Source: Candidatus Kaiserbacteria bacterium RIFCSPLOWO2_01_FULL_54_20 (lineage in GTDB: Bacteria > Patescibacteriota > Minisyncoccia > Phycocordibacterales > UBA2100). From it: a stretch of 10,945 bases of DNA. The notes beneath the pieces were generated by a model that ran no database searches, was not told where the DNA came from, and saw only the letters and a program-made list of their open reading frames with translations. Positions 5,942 to 10,536 of this stretch are shown in pieces. The stretch lies in the NCBI GenBank assembly GCA_001783355.1, contig MFMA01000014.1:1-10945 (forward strand), in the 5' to 3' direction. The position numbers and the translations under genes were made by a program. Position 1 is the stretch's first letter, and every line of letters starts with the position of its first letter.

Positions 5942-5957
5942 TCACTTCGTTCATGTC
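5942..5957. repeat. Right copy of the 16-bp direct repeat, overlapping the tRNA-Lys 3' end
   Basis: TCACTTCGTTCATGTC. Its last two bases are the discriminator position and the first acceptor 3'-strand position of tRNA-Lys. A repeat ending in a tRNA 3' end is the usual position of attachment sites, but no integrase is present in the window. Confidence 0.6.
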
Positions 5958-6028
5958 CGCCCAGTTGGAGTCGAACCAACGACCTTACGCTTAAGAGGCG
6001 TCTGCTCTACCAGCTGAGCTATGGGCGG
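5956..6028 (-). tRNA. tRNA-Lys(CUU)
   Basis: A 73-nt cloverleaf. The acceptor is CCGCCCA/TGGGCGG with discriminator A. The D-arm GCTC/GAGC has the usual GG in the loop. The anticodon loop CTCTTAA gives CUU, which reads AAG (lysine). The base pair closing the top of the anticodon stem (27-43) is a G-A mismatch. The T-arm GTTGG-TTCGACT-CCAAC is canonical. CAT follows the discriminator, so CCA is not encoded. It lies 104 bp from tRNA-Leu(UAA), so a separate promoter is possible. Confidence 0.95.
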
Positions 6029-6132
6029 AAATAACGCACCATCCATACGAAAAGATGGCCGGTCACCAGATATTACACGATTTTTGCGAGTGGGTCAGGT
6101 GTGGGCCTAGGCCAAGAGCTTGTTTGCTTTTG

Positions 6133-6216
6133 TGCCGGGAGTGGGAGTCGAACCCACATGACCTTGCGGTCACGACATCTTAAGTGTCGCGCGTAGACCA
6201 GTTCCGCCATCCCGGC
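6133..6216 (-). tRNA. tRNA-Leu(UAA)
   Basis: An 84-nt class II tRNA. The acceptor GCCGGGA/TCCCGGC is perfect with discriminator A. Anticodon stem CGACA/TGTCG carries loop CTTAAGA, so the anticodon is UAA. The long variable arm is TGACC-GCAA-GGTCA. The D-loop keeps GG and the T-loop TTCGACT is canonical, in contrast with tRNA-Leu(UAG). CCA is not encoded. The 6029-6132 spacer downstream holds the palindrome GGCCTAGGCC and no gene. Confidence 0.95.
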
Positions 6217-6240
6217 TCACGTACAACTATATACGATTTG

Positions 6241-6313
6241 AGGCCCGAGCGGGAATTGCACCCGCGCAATAAGAGTTTTGCAGACTCCTGCGTTTCTACT
6301 TCGCCATCGGGCC
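6241..6313 (-). tRNA. tRNA-Cys(GCA)
   Basis: A 73-nt cloverleaf. The acceptor GGCCCGA/TCGGGCC is perfect with discriminator U, the identity base for cysteine. Anticodon stem GGAGT/ACTCT carries loop CTGCAAA, so the anticodon is GCA. The T-stem GCGGG/CCCGC is perfect, but its loop is TGCAATT and the D-loop reads AAGTAGAAA without the usual GG. CCA is not encoded. The 5' end lies three bases after the stop codon of the endonuclease gene on the same strand, so it may be cut from a shared transcript. Confidence 0.95.
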
Positions 6314-6316
6314 CTA

Positions 6317-7042
6317 TCAAAGTCGCTTCAAGATGCGGCATACATGCACGTCTACCCACGCGGGGCGTTCCTTGAAGTACTGCATAAATATATCGTATTT
6401 TCTGCGTAAATATAGTCCTCGACTTGCCGAGAGGCCATACATAAAAGTAAACAATTTTACGCTGCTTTCTGTTGAATACCGGAGCTGATATGCCCCTTTC
6501 TTCGAATGTGCGTGAAGATAAAATTTACGTATTCCTGCATGTTTAATCAGTTGGTCGTTTAGTGTCCACAGAAATCTTCTACTCCCGCTGGTGAAAATGG
6601 TTCTCATACGTTTTGTCGCGTGGCTGTGGTCTGTGCCATAGTACTTTTCAAGAAAAACACATCCGTCACCATCGAAATATCCGCGTACAAAAGAATTCAG
6701 ATATTTTTGGGGCACCGCGGGAAATCTCATGGTCAGAGATTTTCTCGGTGTCATGCCTATCTCAAAAAGGCGATTATAGAGGGTGTGACTTCCGATACGT
6801 AGTAGATATGCGCGTTTGTAGTTACCACCCTTGTCCCTTTCAAGAATCGCATGTTCCGAGCCAAGTAAGTCTCGGATGATTTCGATTCGATCGCGGTCGG
6901 TATTTATCACGTGAATGTATTTACCCCGAATATACGCGGAATCTTCCAAGTGACCATCCGCATATAAAAATCCAAGTACATACGCCATTTTTGAAGACCA
7001 CGCATTAAAAAAACTCTCGTTGACTCTATATTTAATACCCAC
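6317..7042 (-). CDS. LAGLIDADG homing endonuclease (free-standing)
   Basis: A 241-residue single-chain protein with two LAGLIDADG motifs: YVLGFLYADG (21-30) and FVRGYFDGDG (118-127). The metal-binding acidic residues D29 and D126 are both present, so the nuclease looks active. Such enzymes cut long asymmetric sites and usually spread themselves or a host intron or intein. Here there is neither: neighbouring rbfA and tRNA-Cys are intact and no splicing motifs are seen. The start is GTG 7042, giving the N-terminal stretch KYRVNESFFNAW that I recall in related proteins; no in-frame ATG precedes it, and M19 would truncate that stretch. The gene ends in TGA-TAG three bases before tRNA-Cys. It looks richer in A and T than infB and the desulfurase gene, consistent with acquisition from elsewhere (by eye, not counted). 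Confidence 0.9.
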   Translation of the reverse strand: MGIKYRVNESFFNAWSSKMAYVLGFLYADGHLEDSAYIRGKYIHVINTDRDRIEIIRDLLGSEHAILERDKGGNYKRAYLLRIGSHTLYNRLFEIGMTPRKSLTMRFPAVPQKYLNSFVRGYFDGDGCVFLEKYYGTDHSHATKRMRTIFTSGSRRFLWTLNDQLIKHAGIRKFYLHAHSKKGAYQLRYSTESSVKLFTFMYGLSASRGLYLRRKYDIFMQYFKERPAWVDVHVCRILKRL

Positions 7043-7060
7043 CCCATTATAATAAGGGGT
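7041..7060 (-). promoter_or_regulatory. Consensus -10 box inside an inverted repeat, before the LAGLIDADG gene
   Basis: TATAAT (7051-7046) sits between ACCCC and GGGGT arms five bases long. The GTG start lies only three bases after the box, closer than the usual six or seven, so either the first base of the RNA is near the GTG or the start is slightly different. Arms overlapping a -10 box are a common operator layout. The rest of 7061-7115 holds no feature I can name. Confidence 0.4.
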
Positions 7061-7115
7061 AAAATAGTCACATGCAGGGCCATCACCGAAAAACCGGGGA
7101 TTGTGGCAGAAATCG

Positions 7116-7448
7116 CTACTTTCTAGTTAATTCGTCTATGCGCTGGCGGTTCTTCTCGCCGTAATCGATCTCGAAATCGACGAGCGGCACCGGATGGAAG
7201 AGGGTGTGTTTTTTGACGTACTCGCGAAAATCACTGCGCGCACGCTTTGCGAATTTGAGGGCGGCCTCTTCCATCGTCTGCGGAAGGACGGAAAAAAGAA
7301 TGACGACGTTCTTAAAATCGTCGGTCAGATCCGCGCGAGTGACGGTAATAAGACCGTTGACCGAAGGGTTCGCCGCCTCGCGCGCAAAAAAGTCGCCAGC
7401 GAGGTGCGCGAGAGCTTCCGAGACCTGTGTATGTCGGTGAGATCCCAT
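7116..7448 (-). CDS. rbfA: Ribosome-binding factor A
   Basis: A 110-residue KH-fold protein that binds 16S rRNA of the 30S subunit and assists late maturation and cold adaptation. Recognisable family stretches are HRHTQVSEALAHLAGDF at the N-terminus, GLITVTRADLTDDFKNVVILFSVL (32-55) and the C-terminal FHPVPLVDFEIDYG followed by RIDEL. Its place behind infB matches the widespread nusA-infB-rbfA order. I prefer ATG 7448 over the in-frame GTG at 7457. The GTG lies inside the inverted repeat of the inserted GIY-YIG unit, while the ATG would stand one base after the infB stop if that unit were removed. The upstream GIY-YIG stop (7456-7454) is five bases before this ATG, so translational coupling is plausible. 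Confidence 0.92.
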   Translation of the reverse strand: MGSHRHTQVSEALAHLAGDFFAREAANPSVNGLITVTRADLTDDFKNVVILFSVLPQTMEEAALKFAKRARSDFREYVKKHTLFHPVPLVDFEIDYGEKNRQRIDELTRK

Positions 7449-7752
7449 ACCCCTCACACGAAATGACCTGATCGCAGGCTTGTCGGTAGCCTTCTTTTTA
7501 ATGCCGTAGTCGCCCCTGCGGAACTCTTCAAATTGTGCTCACGTTGTTTGGCATCCGCCTGCGATATGTATGCCTCGTAATAGAGCAGATCAAATGGAAC
7601 GCGGGATTTTGTCGAGAAGTTTTTGCCCTCGTTATGTTCGGAAAAACGTCGCTTCAGATCGGTAGTGTATCCGATATATTGCTTCCCGTCTTTCCGGCTC
7701 ATAAGCATGTAGACGTAGAACATAACAAGGTCATTTCGTGTGCAGGGGCATA
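7446..7752. mobile_element. Miniature GIY-YIG element with terminal inverted repeats and CATA duplication
   Basis: The 299-bp unit at 7450-7748 is bounded by inverted repeats. The left arm (7450-7469, starting CCCCTCACACG and ending AAATGACCT) matches the reverse complement of the right arm (7728-7748) at every base except one inserted G. Immediately outside lie CATA at 7446-7449 and CATA at 7749-7752, like a 4-bp target-site duplication. The only gene inside is the GIY-YIG nuclease, which starts four bases inside the right arm and whose stop codon lies in the left arm. The unit separates infB from rbfA. No transposase of a known family is encoded, so movement by the GIY-YIG protein itself or by an outside enzyme is inference. 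Confidence 0.7.
7454..7723 (-). CDS. Small GIY-YIG nuclease
   Basis: An 89-residue protein made of one GIY-YIG domain, the fold of the UvrC N-terminus and of some homing endonucleases. Visible elements are FYVYML (2-7, the GIY strand), YIG (16-18), TDLKRRFSEHN (21-31, catalytic R25) and LLYYEAY (46-52, probable metal-binding E50). It resembles the YhbQ/COG2827-type single-domain proteins. I chose ATG 7723, which opens directly at MFYVYML; a longer frame to 7777 would overlap the end of infB. The last residues (SGHFV) and the stop codon are encoded by the left terminal repeat, so this tail is probably set by the element and not by the nuclease fold. Single-strand or branched-DNA cutting is known for the family; the role here is unknown. 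Confidence 0.88.
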   Translation of the reverse strand: MFYVYMLMSRKDGKQYIGYTTDLKRRFSEHNEGKNFSTKSRVPFDLLYYEAYISQADAKQREHNLKSSAGATTALKRRLPTSLRSGHFV

Positions 7753-9270
7753 TCACTTGAGAGAGGAGGTGAAGCACTCGAGCGTGTCGCCTTGTACTAT
7801 CTCGAACGGGCTCTCAATTTGCGCGCCGAATTCGCTTCCCGTTTCCACTCGGTCGACGTTCTGTTTGTGCGATTGCATATTCTTTATCTTGCCGACGCCG
7901 ACTATTGTGCCTCGGCGCGTCACACGCACCGAAGCGTTTCGTGCCAGGTAGCCTTCGGAGACAGAACCGCCTACCACATGCGTTTCCTTCCGGGTCGAGA
8001 ACTGCTTCAGCACTTTTGCCTTACCGAGCGATTCCTCGACCGTCCGCTTCGGGCGCGTGCTCTGCAAAAGCTCCTCAAGATGCTCGGCCAGTTTGTATAT
8101 GATGTCGAAGGTCTCGATGCGTATACCGCTCTGACGCGCTTTGTCTTCCGCGATCTTATCCATCCCGACATTGAATCCGACGATGGTTGCCGGTGTAGAG
8201 CCTGCCATCGCACTCTTCACGTCGTTCTCGGTGATGTTGCCTATGCCGGAGAGCGTAATTCGTACGGAAGAACGACCGTCGTCCAGTTTTGCGGCCTCGT
8301 GCTCGATGGCCTCCAGCGAGCCCGATGTGTCGGCACGTACGATGATAGGAAGCGCAAAATGTTCTGACTCCTGTGGTTCGGGCACTGCCGCCGCCTGCGC
8401 TTGCACTGGGGTCGCGTTCCTCACATCGTCGGCTTCTTTCTTGTTGCGAAAACTCTTGAAAGAAGCGCCGACATTCGGCAGGTCGTCGAAGCCGGTGAGC
8501 GAGATAGGCATCGAAAAAGTGGCCTCAACAATTTTTTTGCCGGCGTAATCTTCCATGATTCGAACGGGGGATACCGTTCGCCCGGCGAGTACTGCCATGC
8601 CGTTTTTGAGCGTGCCGTTCGTGAGAATTAGGGTCGCAGCTAGGCCTCGCTTGGAATCCCGATGCGTCTCGATGATGTATCCTTCGGCCGGTATCTCAGG
8701 GTCGGCTTTGAACTCGTGCATCTCCGCAACTATCAGTATGAGGTCCATGAGTTCTTCTACACCGGTGCCGATCTTTGCCGAGATAGCCGTCCATGGCACG
8801 TCACCGCCGAGTTTATCGAGATAGACGCCATGTTCCGAAAGCGAGGACTGCGTCCGCTCGACGTTCGCGTTCGGTTTATCGATCTTGTTGATGGCTACGA
8901 TGAAAGGGATTTTCGCCTCCCTGATGCTCGCGAGCGCTTCCAAGGTCTGCGCTTTGACTCCGTCGTCTGCCGCAACAACGAGTATGGCGATATCGGCGAC
9001 GTTGGCGCCGCGCGCACGGATGGCTGCGAACGCCGCATGACCCGGCGTGTCGATGAAGGTTATCTTCTTGCTTTTATGAACTACCTCGTAGGCAGCGACG
9101 TGCTGGGTGATGCCGCCCGCCTCTTTTGCGACGATGTTCGACTTGCGAATGAAATCCAGGAGTGTTGATTTTCCGTGGTCAACGTGCCCCATTACCACGA
9201 CAATAGGCGGCCTTGCCTGTAGGCCAACGGCCGAGGGACGCTCTACGGTATGTGCGGTGGGTTTTGTCAT
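7753..9270 (-). CDS. infB: Translation initiation factor IF-2
   Basis: A 505-residue GTPase that brings initiator fMet-tRNA to the 30S subunit and promotes subunit joining. The G domain (about 20-175) has G1 GHVDHGKS (28-35), G2 GGITQH (52-57), G3 DTPGH (74-78, catalytic H78), G4 NKID (128-131) and G5 SAK (164-166), all intact. An EF-Tu-like domain II (about 178-265), domain III (about 300-400, starting LPIIVRADTSGSLEAIEH) and the C-terminal tRNA-binding domain (about 405-500) follow. The long N-terminal extension and IF2N domains of Escherichia coli IF-2 (890 residues) are absent; I associate such short forms with CPR bacteria. A Gln/Ala/Pro-rich linker lies at about 288-303. ATG 9270 follows the divergent TATACT box by 36 bases and has no Shine-Dalgarno. 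The gene heads the infB, GIY-YIG, rbfA unit. Confidence 0.97.
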   Translation of the reverse strand: MTKPTAHTVERPSAVGLQARPPIVVVMGHVDHGKSTLLDFIRKSNIVAKEAGGITQHVAAYEVVHKSKKITFIDTPGHAAFAAIRARGANVADIAILVVAADDGVKAQTLEALASIREAKIPFIVAINKIDKPNANVERTQSSLSEHGVYLDKLGGDVPWTAISAKIGTGVEELMDLILIVAEMHEFKADPEIPAEGYIIETHRDSKRGLAATLILTNGTLKNGMAVLAGRTVSPVRIMEDYAGKKIVEATFSMPISLTGFDDLPNVGASFKSFRNKKEADDVRNATPVQAQAAAVPEPQESEHFALPIIVRADTSGSLEAIEHEAAKLDDGRSSVRITLSGIGNITENDVKSAMAGSTPATIVGFNVGMDKIAEDKARQSGIRIETFDIIYKLAEHLEELLQSTRPKRTVEESLGKAKVLKQFSTRKETHVVGGSVSEGYLARNASVRVTRRGTIVGVGKIKNMQSHKQNVDRVETGSEFGAQIESPFEIVQGDTLECFTSSLK

Positions 9271-9306
9271 ATGTCGTGGTGATTGCCATATCGGCGGATT
9301 TTGCGC

Positions 9307-9314
9307 AGTATACT
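9307..9314. promoter_or_regulatory. Palindromic AGTATACT: shared -10 for infB and the cysteine desulfurase
   Basis: The 8-bp palindrome offers TATACT on both strands. On the plus strand it ends six bases before ATG 9321, predicting a leaderless desulfurase mRNA; TTGCCA at 9283-9288 is a possible -35, although the 20-bp spacing is long. On the minus strand it lies 36 bases before the infB ATG and would give a leader of about 30 nt. The two promoters would compete for the same site. Confidence 0.45.
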
Positions 9315-9320
9315 CTTCTT

Positions 9321-10502
9321 ATGTGGTTTTCCAATAAGCGGCGAATCTACCTTGATCATGCGAGCGCCCCGCCTGTTTTGCCTGAAGCGAGCTGGGCGAT
9401 GCGCGAGGCGGAGAACCTTTCCGGCAATCCGGGGGCCATACACGCCGAAGGCGTCGCCGCGAAAAAAAGCCTTGAAGATTCGCGCACGCGCATAGCGAGT
9501 CTCCTCGGATGCAAAGGGCGCGAGGTAGTATTCACGTCGGGTCTTACAGAGGCGAATAACCTAGCGATAGTTGGCTTTGCGAAGCGCCTCGAACGTACCA
9601 AACGAACTCTCGCGGGAACGCATTGGCTCGTCAGCTCGATAGAGCACGATTCCGTGCTTGGCTGTTTTTCGGAAATAGAGCGGATGGGAGGCACCGTGTC
9701 ACACATCGAGCCGGATGAGCGTGGAATTATTCTGCCGGAGTCGGTCGGGAAAGCACTCCGCCCCGAAACCGTTTTTCTTTCTGTCGGCTGGGCGAACAAC
9801 GAGCTCGGCACCGTGCAACCACTCTCAAAAATAGCTCGCATTTTGAGAGCGCACGAAAAGAAACACGGAATCCATGTTGCCTTTCATTCGGACGCCGGAC
9901 AAGCGCCACTCTACCTCTCCACGGTGGTCAGTACTTTGGGGGTGGACCTGCTTTCGCTAGGAGGAAACAAGCTGTATGGACCGCATGGTATCGGCGCTCT
10001 GTATGTGGGAAAAAATATTACCATCGCTCCGATTATGTTCGGTGGGAAGCAGGAAAAAGGTCTTCGTGCGGGAACGGAAAGTGTCGCGCTCGCAGCGGGA
10101 CTTGCCGCGGCGTACGAAGTCGTTGCCCGTGAAAGACGGCAAGAAGCGGCTCGGCTCGGAGAGATGCGCGACCAACTCGCGAGCGAGTTGGTCGCGCATA
10201 TCCCTGGGCTCATCGTAAACGGAGACTTGCGGCACTCGCTTCCGCACATGCTGAATGTCTCCATCCCGAACATCAGTAGTGAATATGTGACTCTCGCGCT
10301 CGATCACGCCAGCATAGCAGTCTCGACTAAGAGCGCGTGCCGTGAAGGGGAAGACAGCCGCTCGCACGTGGTGGAGGCACTGGGTGGCAAAAAATGGAGA
10401 GCCGAGAACACGCTTCGCTTTTCTTTCGGACGCGGAAATCGTCCGGGGGACGTCGCACAAACCGTACAGGCACTACGCGAGATCGTCGGAAAGAGCTCGT
10501 GA
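9321..10502 (+). CDS. Cysteine desulfurase, IscS/NifS family
   Basis: A 393-residue fold-type I PLP enzyme that takes sulfur from cysteine as a protein persulfide for iron-sulfur clusters or tRNA thiolation. Conserved elements are YLDHASAPPVLPE at the N-terminus, TSGLTEANN (72-80), H109 stacking on PLP, D191 and Q194 in HSDAGQAP, the Schiff-base K217 in GGNKLYGPHGIGALY, RAGTES (249-254) and the catalytic C340 in SACREG. All active-site residues are present. I chose ATG 9321 and not an upstream start at 9213, which would overlap infB, because the TATACT box ends six bases before 9321 and the protein then begins like family members. No IscU or other scaffold gene is in the window. The frame contains a perfect 17-bp-arm palindrome at 10164-10199. 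Confidence 0.93.
   Translation: MWFSNKRRIYLDHASAPPVLPEASWAMREAENLSGNPGAIHAEGVAAKKSLEDSRTRIASLLGCKGREVVFTSGLTEANNLAIVGFAKRLERTKRTLAGTHWLVSSIEHDSVLGCFSEIERMGGTVSHIEPDERGIILPESVGKALRPETVFLSVGWANNELGTVQPLSKIARILRAHEKKHGIHVAFHSDAGQAPLYLSTVVSTLGVDLLSLGGNKLYGPHGIGALYVGKNITIAPIMFGGKQEKGLRAGTESVALAAGLAAAYEVVARERRQEAARLGEMRDQLASELVAHIPGLIVNGDLRHSLPHMLNVSIPNISSEYVTLALDHASIAVSTKSACREGEDSRSHVVEALGGKKWRAENTLRFSFGRGNRPGDVAQTVQALREIVGKSS
10164..10199. repeat. Perfect 36-bp palindrome (17-bp arms, 2-bp spacer) inside the desulfurase gene
   Basis: The left arm runs 10164-10180 (ATGCGCGACCAACTCGC) and the right arm 10183-10199 is its exact reverse complement, with GA between. It encodes MRDQLASELVAH and leaves the reading frame and the helix intact. 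In the mRNA it would form a very stable hairpin. A perfect 17-bp inverted repeat in coding DNA is far beyond chance expectation. Confidence 0.95.
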
Positions 10503-10530
10503 TTGCACGGCTTTATAGACCTGCTACACT
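10503..10530 (+). promoter_or_regulatory. Candidate promoter of the protease-like membrane gene
   Basis: TTGCAC (10503-10508) and TACACT (10525-10530), 16 bp apart, directly follow the desulfurase stop. TACACT ends six bases before ATG 10537, again predicting a leaderless transcript. Read-through from the desulfurase is also possible. Confidence 0.45.
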
Positions 10531-10536
10531 GCGGAA

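Larger units (their letters stand above)
5571..5955. repeat. Non-coding array of consecutive hairpins downstream of tRNA-Lys
   Basis: No credible gene lies in these 385 bp. Successive palindromes occur: 5648-5665 (7-bp arms, TGCT loop), 5671-5685 (GATCCT/AGGATC), 5778-5790 (GCAGC/GCTGC), 5798-5846 (22 bp), 5858-5881 (10 bp with one bulge), 5893-5914 (9-10 bp) and 5931-5940 (perfect TGGTCGACCA). The three strongest are listed separately. ORFs crossing this region reflect the palindromes and show no protein family. It lies 3' of the tRNA-Cys/Leu/Lys group in their direction of transcription, so it may be part of their trailer. Confidence 0.65.

Noticed and set aside
5676..6017. Open frames of 64-107 codons across the hairpin array and tRNA-Lys
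   Set aside because: Both strands stay open because of palindromes, and the frames run into tRNA-Lys. No protein-like pattern or promoter was found.
6241..7042. LAGLIDADG gene as part of a tRNA or rRNA intron, or an intein
   Set aside because: All neighbouring tRNAs fold without interruption, rbfA is complete, and no splicing motifs surround the gene.
7449..7457. GTG 7457 as the rbfA start
   Set aside because: It lies inside the terminal repeat of the GIY-YIG unit. ATG 7448 gives the family N-terminus and matches the reconstructed pre-insertion junction. Use of GTG is not excluded.
7738..9168. Several plus-strand open frames opposite infB
   Set aside because: They lie entirely within infB, whose five G motifs and full length are intact. 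They have no recognisable motifs.
9213..9320. Upstream start of the cysteine desulfurase at 9213
   Set aside because: It would overlap the infB coding region on the other strand and add 36 residues unlike the family. The TATACT box points to ATG 9321.
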